Positions 34,915-45,160 of a stretch of 64,000 nt of DNA are shown here, piece after piece. The notes beneath the pieces were generated by a model, which was not told the origin of the DNA, ran no database searches, and saw nothing but the letters and a program-made list of their open reading frames with translations. This DNA is from Pseudaquidulcibacter saccharophilus (GTDB taxonomy: Bacteria > Pseudomonadota > Alphaproteobacteria > Caulobacterales > Aquidulcibacteraceae): positions 1 through 64,000 of the forward strand of contig NZ_JAHWUS010000001.1 of NCBI RefSeq assembly GCF_019455445.1, read 5' to 3'. Position 1 is the stretch's first letter; each line of letters begins with the position of its first letter. The position numbers and the translations under genes are program-made.

Positions 34915-37900
34915 TTAACCAATCACCGCGCGGGCGACAAAGTCTTTTAATTGCGTATTGGCAATGGTTAGTTTTGCAAAACTCCAACCACCGGCTGCTT
35001 TAAGGTCTTTGATTGCGCTGGTTGCCCTTGAAGCCTCAAGTGAATTTAGCGCAAACCATTGTTTCACAATACCATCAGACCATTTTTTATCTGCCTTATC
35101 AGGGATTGCGCCTTTTGACTTGGCAAATTCGATGATTTTTCCGGTTAATTGCGCCTGCTCACCCATGAAATCTTCGATGATGCGGCGGGTTGCAACCTTG
35201 TCCCAATGATCTTGACCAGTAACCATGCCTGCGGCGTGGCGCATTTCGTCAAAGCCGATTTCCGCGCCAATTGCATGATAAATTCGTGCCGCACCCAAAA
35301 GCGGTGCATCAGAATTTTTGGCAATATCAACAATATCGGTCGATGAAATCATAACCCGAAGGTTGGCGATTTCATGCGCCAAATCAGATGGCGCCCCTTC
35401 ATTGATAAATTCCTGCGCCAATGCTTCGATACGTGAATATTCATAAGGCGATACCACATTATCAATAACAGGTTTTAGTTGCGCGATTTCAGGGCTGTAT
35501 GAATTAATCATATCTGTAACCTGATCATTTACGCCAATGCTTGCGTGCGGGGTGCGGCGCGCCAACCAATAGGTTTGACGACGGATTACATTCTGCACCT
35601 CTAGCATCATTTTATATTGAAGCGCGGCCGGAATTTTTAAATCTTGACCATTGATTTTTTCAATCGCTTTATCAAGTTCAAAGATTTTACGTGCCGCCGC
35701 ATATGCCTTTACAATTGCGCCAGTGTCGGCAATCGCGCTTTCACGAACCCTATCCATAAAGGTGATGCCACCAATATCAACAATTCGGTTTGCCAAAACT
35801 GTTGCAATGATTTCACGGCGCAGGCGGTGACCACGCATTGCGGTTTCAAACTGATGGCAGCCTTCAGGGAAATAATTGACAAGTGTTTTTTCAAACCATT
35901 CATCATCAGGGGCATGTGATGCCACAATCTCACCGAAAAGCTGTATCTTGCTATATGCCATCAAAACCGCAAGTTCAGGACGGGTTAGCCCTTCGCCACG
36001 TTCAATTTTGGTGCGCATTTCATCATGAGCCGGCAAGAATTCCACCGCACGATTTAGCTGCCCCAATTCTTCTAGTTGCACCATAAATCTTTCATGGGCA
36101 TCGGCATCTTGTGCGGCATTTATCTGCTGCAATGATAATGCAAGAGTTTGGTTATAATTATGCTCAAGAACATGGTGCGCGACATCATCGGTCATTGAAA
36201 CCAATAATGCGTCGCGTGCCTCTTCGGTCATTGCGCCACTACGCACCAAGGCATTAAGCAGAATTTTGATATTAACCTCGTGGTCGGATGAATCCACACC
36301 TGCAGAGTTATCAATCGCATCGGTATTAAGACGAATGCCGGCCTTTGCCGCCTCAATACGACCCAATTGGGTTACGCCAAGGTTTGCCCCCTCGCCAATC
36401 ACTTTAACCCGAAGGTCAGAACCATTGATGCGAATTGCGTCATTGGCCTTGTCACCAACATCTGAATTAGCCTCAGTTTTAGATTTGATATATGTACCAA
36501 TACCACCAAACCACAATAAATCAGCATTCGCCTTAAGAATTGCGGTCATCAATTCAAATGGTGTTACCTCATCATTGGCAATATCAAGCAATTCCTTGAT
36601 TTCCGGTGTAAGTGTGATTGATTTTAAAGAGCGTGGGAAAATGCCACCGCCCTTTGAAATCAACTCTTTATTATAATCCTGCCAAGAAGAACGTGGCAAT
36701 TCAAACAAACGCTTACGTTCGGCAAAGGATTTCGCACAATCAGGATTTGGATCAATGAAAATATCGCGGTGGTCAAACGCCGCCACAAGACGGATTTTCT
36801 CTGATAATAGCATACCATTACCAAACACATCGCCCGACATGTCACCGACACCAACCACATTAAACTCTTCGGATTGTGTATCATGGCCCATTTCGCGGAA
36901 GTGGCGTTTTACCGCTTCCCAGCCACCTTTTGCGGTGATACCCATCTTTTTGTGGTCATAACCATTTGAACCACCAGATGCAAAAGCGTCACCAAGCCAA
37001 TGCCCGTATTGAAGTGAAATCGAGTTCGCAATATCAGAGAATGTTGCAGTGCCCTTATCGGCGGCAACCACCAAATATGGGTCATCACTATCAAGGCGAA
37101 CCACATCTTTTGGTGCAATAATTTTACCCGCCGCATCGATATTATCGGTTATATCCAACAAGCCGCAAAGGAAGATTTTATATGCCGCAATACCCGCCGC
37201 CATAAATTCTTCACGCGTTCCACCCTTTGGCAAAGCTTTGGGGAAGAATGCACCCTTTGAACCCACGGGAACAATAACCGCGTTTTTAACCTGCTGCGCC
37301 TTTACAAGCCCCAACACCTCGGTGCGGAAATCATCACGGCGATCTGACCAACGCAAACCACCACGCGCCACCGGGCCAAAACGCAGATGCGCGCCTTCAA
37401 CAATTGGTGAATAAACCCAAATCTCACGGAATGGTTTTGGATTTGGAACTTCGGCAATTTGCGAAGTCGCAATTTTGAATGAAATATATGGCTTGTTTTT
37501 GCCATCGGCATCTTTTTGGTAATAATTGGTGCGAACCATATTATTAATCAAATTGGTGATGCGGCGTAATACGCGGTCGGCATCAAGACTTGGAACCTCA
37601 TTCAACAATGTTGAGATTTCAGTATTGATTGCCTCACATTTTTTACCACTTTCTTTGCCCAAAGCCGGGTCAAAGCGAGTTTCAAAAAGCTCGATAATTT
37701 TTTGGGCGATTAATGGATAATCGGCAAGTGCTTGCTCTTGCACCGCTTGTGACGGATCAAGACCTGTCTGACCACGCCAACGTGCAAAGGCCCGAATGAG
37801 GCTTGCTTGGCGCCAAGTAATACCAAGTTTCAATATAAGGCGGTTAAAGCCATCATTTTCCGAAGTTCCGCCAAAAATCGCGGCAAAGGCATCTTCAAAT

Positions 37901-39813
37901 GAATTTTCCACCGCCGCAAAATCAAGCGGTGCGCCATCTGATGAACGCATTTCAACATCATGCACCCAAAGAACTTGCGTTTCTTCATCTTGTGACGCAG
38001 TTTTCGGTTTGATTTTGAATTGCGCCTCGGATTCAACATAAAGACCCATGCTTTCAAAAATCGGCATTGCTTCGGATAAGGCAACTGGATTATCACGCTT
38101 ATAAAGTTTACAGCGTAAAATATTATCCTTGTCACCATCCATGCGATAAGCACGAACCCAAACATCAACTTCTTTTAAAATCAGCAATTCCTGAATATCT
38201 AAAAGCGCTTCGGATGGGGAGAATTTTTCTTTATAGCCCGCAGGAAAAGCACCAATGAATGGTGCGGCACGAACATTGTTTTTACCCGCACAAACGTCAA
38301 GGTCATCATCCCAAGTACGTGTGATTTCGATAATATCACTTTCGAGCTTTTCTAAATCAGGCTCAAGATGATTATAAGGATTAATGCCGATAATATAATG
38401 GATGCGTGCCAATGGCGCGTCACCAAATAATGGGTAATAAGATGATAAACGCCCGCCATAGCTTTCGGCAAGTTTCTCACCAACCCGCATTCTTACCGCA
38501 GTATTATATTTATCACGTGGCACAAAAACCAAAATTGATAAAAAGCGATTGAATTGATCGCGGCGCGCAAACATTGCGGTGCGCGGCCTGTCCATCAAAT
38601 GTTGCACACCCATTGCGATACGCAATAGATCATCTTCTTCGATTTGGAATAATTCATCACGTGGATAGTTTTCCACAATATTGCGAAATTTCTTATCATT
38701 GTGCGAACCAGGGTCAAAACCAGCTCGTTTGATAACCTTGTCAATCTTGCGGCGCAAAAGCGGAACGTCACGCACCATTGAATCATAGGCCTCAGCAGTG
38801 AAAAGGCCAACGAACCGCTCTTCACCAATTAATTTGCCTTTTTCATCGTATTTTTTAATGCCGATATAGTCCAAAACTGCGCGGCGATGCACTTTTGAAC
38901 GAAGGTTGGATTTTGCAACCACAAGCGGGCTGCCATCCTCAAGATAGGCAACCAATTTATCAGTTAGCATGGTTGGCTCTGAAGAGCGGCGCAAAATACT
39001 ACGTAATGGGTCACGCAAAATACCAAGATTGCGGTCTTCGACAATATCCGGCTCTTCTTTTGAAAGAGTGCCATCTTCATTGCGTAAATAATTATAAGAA
39101 CGCGCACCAATGAAAATAAAATGCTCATCCTCAATCCATTTAAGGAAGGCGATATATTCACTTATTTCGTCAGCATTAAGGCCAACATTGGCAACCGCAA
39201 GACCCGCAATACATTCTTTCATGCGTGCCTTCATTGCGCGGAAATCTTTTACCGACATTGAAACATCATTCAATGTTTCACGTACGCCCATTAGAATTGC
39301 ATCGCGTTTTGCCTGTGGCAAAGACGGTAAATGAACCTGAATCATGCTTTCGCGGATGATATGCCCATTATCTTTGGTAACATCATCGATACGTTGCCCA
39401 TCATCGTCACGTATAACGTCAACAATCGGGTGGAACATGGCGCGGACTTCAACGCCTTGCGCACCGATTTCGCCCATAATGGAATCAACCAAAAACGGTG
39501 CATCTGGGCCAACAATTTCTAAAATATCGCGCCCTAATGGCTGCTTGTTTTCGCCTACGCCCTCGATAAGGCGGATTTCTTTCTTTTGCGGGTGCTTGCT
39601 TGATGCCCAACTCCAAAAATCATAGGCAAGGTGAGCCAAATCACCAAGTGATAATGCACCAACATCATCAATTGTCGCGTCGCGACCAAACTGGCCTAAA
39701 AACTCATTAGCAGCATGGGTTAGCACACCTCCTTGAGTAAAACCATCATATTTTTTTGCAATTTTTAAAAACTCAGCAACATTAATGCGCTCATCAGTGG
39801 CATCAACAGACAT
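34915..39813 (-). CDS. gdhZ: NAD-specific glutamate dehydrogenase, large form
   Basis: About 1632 residues, matching the 180-kDa NAD-GDH class that oxidises glutamate to 2-oxoglutarate and ammonia. It has a long N-terminal regulatory part with ACT-like segments (about 1-720) and a catalytic core (about 725-1250) containing the substrate region ARGGLRWSDRRDDFRTEVLGL, the downstream VPVGSKGAF motif and the nucleotide-binding segment VIGEGANLGVTQLGR, followed by a helical C-terminal domain. In Caulobacter the equivalent GdhZ also influences cell division. The ATG at 39813 has GGAGGGGA upstream; a TTG five codons earlier is unlikely. Confidence 0.95.
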   Translation of the reverse strand: MSVDATDERINVAEFLKIAKKYDGFTQGGVLTHAANEFLGQFGRDATIDDVGALSLGDLAHLAYDFWSWASSKHPQKKEIRLIEGVGENKQPLGRDILEIVGPDAPFLVDSIMGEIGAQGVEVRAMFHPIVDVIRDDDGQRIDDVTKDNGHIIRESMIQVHLPSLPQAKRDAILMGVRETLNDVSMSVKDFRAMKARMKECIAGLAVANVGLNADEISEYIAFLKWIEDEHFIFIGARSYNYLRNEDGTLSKEEPDIVEDRNLGILRDPLRSILRRSSEPTMLTDKLVAYLEDGSPLVVAKSNLRSKVHRRAVLDYIGIKKYDEKGKLIGEERFVGLFTAEAYDSMVRDVPLLRRKIDKVIKRAGFDPGSHNDKKFRNIVENYPRDELFQIEEDDLLRIAMGVQHLMDRPRTAMFARRDQFNRFLSILVFVPRDKYNTAVRMRVGEKLAESYGGRLSSYYPLFGDAPLARIHYIIGINPYNHLEPDLEKLESDIIEITRTWDDDLDVCAGKNNVRAAPFIGAFPAGYKEKFSPSEALLDIQELLILKEVDVWVRAYRMDGDKDNILRCKLYKRDNPVALSEAMPIFESMGLYVESEAQFKIKPKTASQDEETQVLWVHDVEMRSSDGAPLDFAAVENSFEDAFAAIFGGTSENDGFNRLILKLGITWRQASLIRAFARWRGQTGLDPSQAVQEQALADYPLIAQKIIELFETRFDPALGKESGKKCEAINTEISTLLNEVPSLDADRVLRRITNLINNMVRTNYYQKDADGKNKPYISFKIATSQIAEVPNPKPFREIWVYSPIVEGAHLRFGPVARGGLRWSDRRDDFRTEVLGLVKAQQVKNAVIVPVGSKGAFFPKALPKGGTREEFMAAGIAAYKIFLCGLLDITDNIDAAGKIIAPKDVVRLDSDDPYLVVAADKGTATFSDIANSISLQYGHWLGDAFASGGSNGYDHKKMGITAKGGWEAVKRHFREMGHDTQSEEFNVVGVGDMSGDVFGNGMLLSEKIRLVAAFDHRDIFIDPNPDCAKSFAERKRLFELPRSSWQDYNKELISKGGGIFPRSLKSITLTPEIKELLDIANDEVTPFELMTAILKANADLLWFGGIGTYIKSKTEANSDVGDKANDAIRINGSDLRVKVIGEGANLGVTQLGRIEAAKAGIRLNTDAIDNSAGVDSSDHEVNIKILLNALVRSGAMTEEARDALLVSMTDDVAHHVLEHNYNQTLALSLQQINAAQDADAHERFMVQLEELGQLNRAVEFLPAHDEMRTKIERGEGLTRPELAVLMAYSKIQLFGEIVASHAPDDEWFEKTLVNYFPEGCHQFETAMRGHRLRREIIATVLANRIVDIGGITFMDRVRESAIADTGAIVKAYAAARKIFELDKAIEKINGQDLKIPAALQYKMMLEVQNVIRRQTYWLARRTPHASIGVNDQVTDMINSYSPEIAQLKPVIDNVVSPYEYSRIEALAQEFINEGAPSDLAHEIANLRVMISSTDIVDIAKNSDAPLLGAARIYHAIGAEIGFDEMRHAAGMVTGQDHWDKVATRRIIEDFMGEQAQLTGKIIEFAKSKGAIPDKADKKWSDGIVKQWFALNSLEASRATSAIKDLKAAGGWSFAKLTIANTQLKDFVARAVIG

Positions 39814-39926
39814 TCTTCCCCTCCGCAATTTGGTTTCGCGAAAATTTTTCTTTTATCTTACAGAAACCATAATTCTGTTTCAAGCAAAGTATCTTTACAC
39901 CAATAGATTGCCAAAAGATTATGATT

Positions 39927-41036
39927 TTAAGAAGTTTTTCCATCCGTTGCCGTAACGTCACTATCAGGACGACCATTTGCACTCATAAGAATAGCTAGGG
40001 CGCGGGTTTGTTTAAACTGCGCAAATATAATCATAATCATTACAGTAAGTGGAACGGCAAGGAACATTCCAGATCCACCCCAAATTTTGCCCCAAAATGC
40101 CAATGATAGAAACACCATTAACACTGATAAATTAAGGCTATCACCGGTCATACGGGGTTGAATGATGTTTCCAACCACAAACTGAATGCCCTGTGTAATG
40201 GCAAGAATCAAAATTGCTGGGATTGGAGTTGTAAATTGCACCAATGCAAAAAGCGCAGGAAAAACAGATGCAAGCGCCCCGCCCAATGCCGGAATATAAC
40301 TTAGGATAAAGGTGACAAGCGCCCAAAACATTGCATTTTTAAGCCCCATAATCAAAAAGACTACATAACACGCAACCGAGAGCATTATTCCAGTTATGGT
40401 TTGCACCCACAAATAATCTTCCATTGATTTGCGAATTTTCGCCGAAAGCGCAACAACACGATCTCTTTCTTCTTTTTCTTGGAAAATATAGATGATTTTT
40501 TTCGGCAAAGTTGACTGCATGGCGAAAAGGCAAAGCACATAAATAACAACAAACAATGCCTCGCCGCCAAAACCTTTTAAAACCTCACCGACCTGATTTA
40601 ATAAGCTGGATGGGTTTATTTTGCCAAATAATTGCACAAGTGTTGGCGCGGGGGCGTTAATATGCAACATGGTATAAATCTGTATAATCACATCATTAAT
40701 GCGATTGTTATAAAGATTTATGTCTTTTGCAAAAGCTGATGCGTAATCTGCAACAAAAGCAACTAGACCTGCAAGGCAGGCAAAAACCAAAATAAATACA
40801 ATCGGCAATGCCAGTTTGCGTGATATATTTGGAATTTTTTTATGAATTAAGTCTGCAAAACCATCAATCATAAGCCAAAGGAAGATTGCCAAGGCCAATG
40901 GGGTTAAAAGATCGGCAAAATATATAAGACCAAGCACAACAACGGCAGTTGCAGTTATTGATAAAGATGCGGATGTGATTTTTTCCGGGTTCACTTTTTT
41001 GAGCGTAGTTTTTTCAGACGTAGTGTTTTTATTCAT
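39927..41036 (-). CDS. AI-2E family transporter (PerM/TqsA type)
   Basis: A 369-residue inner-membrane protein with about eight predicted helices, in the usual family layout: three N-terminal helices, a central soluble segment (about 95-150), then a cluster of helices with the conserved FILSYIPALGG and GNIIQPRMTGDSLNLS motifs. Members export signalling or other small molecules or act as proton-coupled exchangers; substrate cannot be inferred. It lies 26 bases downstream of ccmB on the same strand. Confidence 0.9.
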   Translation of the reverse strand: MNKNTTSEKTTLKKVNPEKITSASLSITATAVVVLGLIYFADLLTPLALAIFLWLMIDGFADLIHKKIPNISRKLALPIVFILVFACLAGLVAFVADYASAFAKDINLYNNRINDVIIQIYTMLHINAPAPTLVQLFGKINPSSLLNQVGEVLKGFGGEALFVVIYVLCLFAMQSTLPKKIIYIFQEKEERDRVVALSAKIRKSMEDYLWVQTITGIMLSVACYVVFLIMGLKNAMFWALVTFILSYIPALGGALASVFPALFALVQFTTPIPAILILAITQGIQFVVGNIIQPRMTGDSLNLSVLMVFLSLAFWGKIWGGSGMFLAVPLTVMIMIIFAQFKQTRALAILMSANGRPDSDVTATDGKTS

Positions 41037-41062
41037 TACGCCAAAATACCGCGATTTTTGCC

Positions 41063-41740
41063 TTAATCAAGGTTTAGTTTTATCGCAGCAGCAATTGCAA
41101 GCGGGCAGAGAACAATTGCAAACAAAACAATTGCCGACAAAAGGAAAAAGCCTTGGGTAAAAACCCCGTTGCCCATCATTATCTGCCCTGCGGTTGATGA
41201 GCCAAAAATCACAATCGGAGTATAAAGTGGCAACGCCAAAAGCGCCACCAAAAGGCCGCCACGCTTTACACTTGCGCCCAATGCCGCACCAACCGAGCCA
41301 AGCAAAAACATCGCCAAGGCCCCAATAAAAAGCGTAAATGTCATTGGCATAACATATTCAGATGGAATGTTTAGCATTAATCCAGCGACCGGCATCGCCA
41401 CCAAAAGCGGTAAGATTATTGCCACAAATTGCCCTAAAATTTTGCCAAGCATTGCGATTGAAAATGGCAACCCAGATAAGGACAATTGTTCCATTGTGCC
41501 ATCATCAATATCGCCCTGAAACAACCGTTCCAGTGAAACAAGCGAGGCAAGCGCCAAGGCAAGCCATAAATAACCACCGCCAATTTTGGCAAGTAACTCC
41601 CGATCTGGCCCCACCGCGAATGGCAATAATAACATTGCACCGGCAAAGAATGCGGTTGGCAATAATGCGCCGCCACCTGTTCCAAGGTTTAATTTAACCT
41701 CACGCGTGATGATTGATAAAAAGGTTCTTAGCTCTTTCAT
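41063..41740 (-). CDS. ccmB: Haem exporter membrane subunit CcmB
   Basis: A 225-residue polytopic membrane protein with about six helices, carrying the family's SLERLFQGDIDDGTMEQL loop near residue 70. CcmB works with CcmA and CcmC to release haem-bound CcmE in system I cytochrome c maturation. It overlaps ccmA by four bases. CcmC and CcmD do not follow; an AI-2E-type permease does. Confidence 0.93.
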   Translation of the reverse strand: MKELRTFLSIITREVKLNLGTGGGALLPTAFFAGAMLLLPFAVGPDRELLAKIGGGYLWLALALASLVSLERLFQGDIDDGTMEQLSLSGLPFSIAMLGKILGQFVAIILPLLVAMPVAGLMLNIPSEYVMPMTFTLFIGALAMFLLGSVGAALGASVKRGGLLVALLALPLYTPIVIFGSSTAGQIMMGNGVFTQGFFLLSAIVLFAIVLCPLAIAAAIKLNLD

Positions 41741-42372
41741 AAATCATCCCCCGCATATTCAGGGACATAATCCATCAAATTAAGTAATTGCATGGGTTTA
41801 CAATTTGGTGTGTCATGAACGGCGGCAATGATTATGCCACCATTTGCCCGATGTTCATCAATAATTTCGCCCAATTGCGCACGACCCTTTTCATCCAATG
41901 GGGCAAAAGGTTCATCAAGCAGCCAAACAGGACGGTTGGCAATTAAAATTCGCGCCAAAGAAATACGCCGCTTTTGCCCAGCACTTAAAGAAGCGCCCAT
42001 TAGGGGCAAAAGATGCGGAATATTAAGGCGGGTAACAATTTTTTGGATATTGGCGCGGTCACCGCCAAATAAATCGCACCAAAACTCAAGCTGTGCCTTT
42101 ATGGTTTGGTTGGCTTTTATCGCGTCAAGATGCCCCAAAAAACATAGGCTTTCGGTAAGCTCGCGACCGCCATGACCGTTAAAAACAATCTTACCAGCAA
42201 GTGGTTTATGCATATTGGTTATGGCGCGCAAAAGCGTTGATTTGCCCGCGCCATTCACACCGCGCAATTCAACCGCATCCCCAGATTTAAGCGCAAGATT
42301 AAGACCAGAGATTAACAATCTCTCGCCCCGTTTTAGCGCTATTTCATTTAATTCAAGGGTGCAATCAAACAT
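41737..42372 (-). CDS. ccmA: Haem exporter ATP-binding protein CcmA
   Basis: A 211-residue ABC ATPase with Walker A GVNGAGKST (about 38-46), signature LSAGQKRRISLAR, and Walker B VWLLDEPFAPLD. It powers the CcmABCD complex of cytochrome c biogenesis. Its ATG immediately follows the hisI stop codon with no spacer, and its end overlaps ccmB. Confidence 0.93.
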   Translation of the reverse strand: MFDCTLELNEIALKRGERLLISGLNLALKSGDAVELRGVNGAGKSTLLRAITNMHKPLAGKIVFNGHGGRELTESLCFLGHLDAIKANQTIKAQLEFWCDLFGGDRANIQKIVTRLNIPHLLPLMGASLSAGQKRRISLARILIANRPVWLLDEPFAPLDEKGRAQLGEIIDEHRANGGIIIAAVHDTPNCKPMQLLNLMDYVPEYAGDDL

Positions 42373-42765
42373 TTATTTTTCTTGTGGCTTTTTACCATTA
42401 ATTACAAGTGCGGCATTATCATCAAGTTCACGGTAAAAGCAATTTGCAAATCCAACATGGCAACATCCGCCATCACCCCCAACCTCAACCAAAAGCAAAA
42501 CCACATCCTGATCACAGTCGGTTTTAATTGCCTTCACACTTTGGATTTGACCAGAAGTTTCACCTTTTAACCACAATGATTTGCGAGAACGTGAATAATA
42601 ATGCGCCTGTTTCGTTTCAATGGTTTTCTTTAGTGCTTCTTCATTCATATAGGCAAGCATGAGAACTTCACGGGTTTCAAAATGCTGGGCAATCACTGGA
42701 ATCAAGCCGTTTTCATCAAATTTTGGGGTAAATTTCGACCCCAATTCCAATTCTTCTTTACCCAT
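42373..42765 (-). CDS. hisI: Phosphoribosyl-AMP cyclohydrolase HisI
   Basis: A 130-residue single-domain enzyme of histidine synthesis that opens the adenine ring of phosphoribosyl-AMP. The metal- and substrate-binding stretches are present: LKGETSGQ, a DCDQDVVLLLVE segment with conserved Asp residues, and GCCHVGFANCFYRE. The ATG at 42765 has AAGGA eight bases upstream. It is the first gene of a run hisI-ccmA-ccmB-AI-2E permease. Confidence 0.94.
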   Translation of the reverse strand: MGKEELELGSKFTPKFDENGLIPVIAQHFETREVLMLAYMNEEALKKTIETKQAHYYSRSRKSLWLKGETSGQIQSVKAIKTDCDQDVVLLLVEVGGDGGCCHVGFANCFYRELDDNAALVINGKKPQEK

Positions 42766-42897
42766 AATTTCTAATCCTTTTATCCAAAAAGCTTTAGAAG
42801 ATTTAGGAATAATGGTCAAATTATAAGTATCTGTTACCAATCCACATTTATAAAGGTGTGACTTTTAATTTTCACCAACCAATGCTATGCGCACCCT

Positions 42898-44268
42898 ATG
42901 TCAGAGAAATTAAAACCATGGAAAGACGAATTTACGGCAACATTTTTGTTGGCGCTGCCGATTATATTGTCAAATCTTTCCAACACTTTGATAAATGCAA
43001 CCGATGTATTTTTATTGGGGCGCTTGGGCAAAGATGCCTTGGCGGCATCGGCAATTGGTGTGGGGCTTGTGATTTCACCGTTGGTCTTTGGCATTGGTGT
43101 AATTTCGGCATCTTCGGCAATGATTGCCAAAGAATTGGGGGCAAAGGCACATTCGGTGCGTGATGTTCGGCGCACAGTGCGCGCATCATTCTGGGTCGCA
43201 TTTCAATTTTCATTGCCGGTGATGGTTGCACTTTGGTTTACGGGTGATTTTGCCCGCTTTGCAGGTCTTGAGGAACATCTTGCCAATAATATCGGCCTAT
43301 TTGTTCGCGGGTTGGAGTTTGAAATCCTTCCGGTTTTGTTGATTGTGGCATTACGAAACTTTGTGGTGGCACTACATAAACCGATGTGGTCCATGATAAT
43401 TGGTTTTATAAATGTCGGTTTTAATGCGTTTATCAATTCTGGCTTAATTTTAGGATATTGGGGTTTTCCCCAAATGGGGCTTTTGGGCGCGGGGATTGGT
43501 TCATCATTTACGGCATTATTCTCATTATCATTATTCATTTTTATCATAAGCACGCAAAAACCATTTAGACGCTATTCCATTTTTGGACGGTTTTGGCGCA
43601 TCGATAAAGTTCGCCTCAAAGAATTATGGAATTTGGGTATGCCAATTGGCTTCCAAGTTGGTTTTGAGGTTTCAGTTTTTGCCGCCGCAGTTTTTCTTAT
43701 GGGCTTTATTAGTACCAATGCAACGGCGGCCCATTCAATCGCGTTACAGATTGCATCAATAAGCTTTATGGTGCCGATGGGAATTGCCCAGGCGGCAACG
43801 GTTCGGGTCGGTAACGCGCTGGGTCGTGGCGATGAAATGGGGATTGCCCGTGCCGGTTGGGCATCATATATTATTGGGGTTGGCTTTATGGCAATGATGG
43901 CATTGGTCATGTGGAACATTCCATACACACTTGCCGGACTATTCATTGAAAAAGACGCCGCCGATGCCGCAACCGTTATTATGATTGCCGTAAGCTTTAT
44001 AAAAATTGCCGCCATTTTCCAAATTTTCGATGGCGCGCAAGTGGTTGGTGCAGGTATGTTGCGCGGGCTTCATGATACCAAGGCTCCAATGATTTTTGCA
44101 CTTATTGGCTATTGGGTTATCGGCCTTGGGGTTGGCGCATATTTGGCGTTTTACACACCATTACAAGGTGTTGGCATCTGGATTGGTCTTGCCACTGGTC
44201 TTGGTGTGGTTGCAATATTAATGATTATCCGTTGGCAGTTTAGACGACAATACGGTCTTTTGCCATAA
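42898..44268 (+). CDS. MATE-family efflux transporter
   Basis: A 456-residue membrane protein with 12 predicted helices in two six-helix halves, as in NorM-type MATE pumps. Conserved features include the LPIILSNLSNTLINATDVFLLGRLG opening, the GIAQAATVRVGNALGRGD segment in the second half, and QVVGAGMLRGLHDTKAPM. It should export cationic compounds using sodium or proton gradients. Monocistronic; the convergent TM2 gene abuts its stop codon. Confidence 0.94.
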   Translation: MSEKLKPWKDEFTATFLLALPIILSNLSNTLINATDVFLLGRLGKDALAASAIGVGLVISPLVFGIGVISASSAMIAKELGAKAHSVRDVRRTVRASFWVAFQFSLPVMVALWFTGDFARFAGLEEHLANNIGLFVRGLEFEILPVLLIVALRNFVVALHKPMWSMIIGFINVGFNAFINSGLILGYWGFPQMGLLGAGIGSSFTALFSLSLFIFIISTQKPFRRYSIFGRFWRIDKVRLKELWNLGMPIGFQVGFEVSVFAAAVFLMGFISTNATAAHSIALQIASISFMVPMGIAQAATVRVGNALGRGDEMGIARAGWASYIIGVGFMAMMALVMWNIPYTLAGLFIEKDAADAATVIMIAVSFIKIAAIFQIFDGAQVVGAGMLRGLHDTKAPMIFALIGYWVIGLGVGAYLAFYTPLQGVGIWIGLATGLGVVAILMIIRWQFRRQYGLLP

Positions 44269-44580
44269 TTACCGATATTGCTGTGCCAATATACGGGCAT
44301 ATTCTATGCTTTTTTGGCGCGCCGTTCCGGCCGCAACAAACCAGTCAATCATGACCCAAATCCCCAAACCACCAAAAGTTATTAACTTTAGAAAACCTAA
44401 TAAAAAATCCCCTAAATAAAATTTGTCAGCCCCAAAATTACCCAGCCACATATTCCAACCATAAGCCAAAACGGGGTTCTTTTCATTTTCCAAATATGTT
44501 GAAATAAAAGATTCACGACGATCAATTGGTATTGAATCATAAATTGAAAAAAGTTCACGCATATAAGTTTTTCTATTCAT
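44269..44580 (-). CDS. TM2-domain membrane protein
   Basis: A 103-residue protein with a charged N-terminal half and a TM2 domain (about 40-85): two hydrophobic helices with the FGADKFYLGDFLLGFLKL pattern and a short acidic ITFGGLGIWVMIDW turn. Function of bacterial TM2 proteins is largely unknown. The start at 44580 has GGGGGATA upstream. Its stop codon directly follows the convergent MATE stop. Confidence 0.85.
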   Translation of the reverse strand: MNRKTYMRELFSIYDSIPIDRRESFISTYLENEKNPVLAYGWNMWLGNFGADKFYLGDFLLGFLKLITFGGLGIWVMIDWFVAAGTARQKSIEYARILAQQYR

Positions 44581-44633
44581 AATATCCCCCAAAACATAGA
44601 AATACTTATGGGTGAAACAAGCACCATGTCAAC

Positions 44634-44662
44634 CAAAAAAATCCCGCCAATAAAGGCGGGAT
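44634..44662 (-). terminator. Terminator after the XRE regulator
   Basis: ATCCCGCC and GGCGGGAT flank a 6-base loop; on the minus strand it is followed by a 7-base T-run (44640-44634). Confidence 0.92.
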
Positions 44663-44695
44663 AGTTGATCAGTGTATGAGTGGGATAATTTGTTT

Positions 44696-45088
44696 CTATG
44701 CCGCGTCAGTAGAAGTTTCTTCCATCGCTTGTGCCAAATCCAAAAGACGGCGGCGTGTACGTTCACCAAGGCGGTAGTAAGTGCGAATAAGTTCGCGTGT
44801 TTCTTTTTGACGCAAGATTTCAGGGCTAATATCATCATGATCATTCGCAACAGGTGCATTTGCAGGCGTTACATTAAGGCCATCATAGAAATATTGTACT
44901 GGCACAGATAATGCAGAAGATAATTCAAACAAGCGGCTTGCAGTGATGCGGTTTGCGCCACATTCATATTTTTGAATTTGTTGGAAACGAATGCCAACAA
45001 TATTTGCAAGCTGTTGTTGGGTCATACCCATTAGCCTTCTGCGGCGGCGAAGTCTGCGTCCTACATGAAGGTCAATTGAAGTAGCCAT
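44696..45088 (-). CDS. XRE-family helix-turn-helix regulator
   Basis: A 130-residue DNA-binding protein: an Arg-rich N-terminus, a Cro/CI helix-turn-helix (about 10-65, with MTQQQLANIVGIRFQQIQKYECG), and a C-terminal helical tail rich in Arg and Glu (about 95-125). This type is conserved in alphaproteobacteria, usually as a single gene. AAGGAG lies upstream of the ATG. An exact -24/-12 promoter precedes it, giving a 46-base leader, and a palindrome overlaps the -24 box, so it may be part of the sigma-54 regulon. Confidence 0.92.
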   Translation of the reverse strand: MATSIDLHVGRRLRRRRRLMGMTQQQLANIVGIRFQQIQKYECGANRITASRLFELSSALSVPVQYFYDGLNVTPANAPVANDHDDISPEILRQKETRELIRTYYRLGERTRRRLLDLAQAMEETSTDAA

Positions 45089-45144
45089 TAAAAAATCTCC
45101 TTAAGTATCATTTTGAAACAAAATTTTTCTTCAAAAGGAGTAAT

Positions 45145-45160
45145 TGCAACCGTTGTGCCA
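45145..45160 (-). promoter_or_regulatory. Sigma-54 promoter of the XRE regulator
   Basis: Minus strand TGGCAC (45160-45155), five bases, TTGCA (45149-45145): exact consensus and spacing. The start site should be near 45134. It lies in the intergenic region divergent from the hbd gene. Confidence 0.7.
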
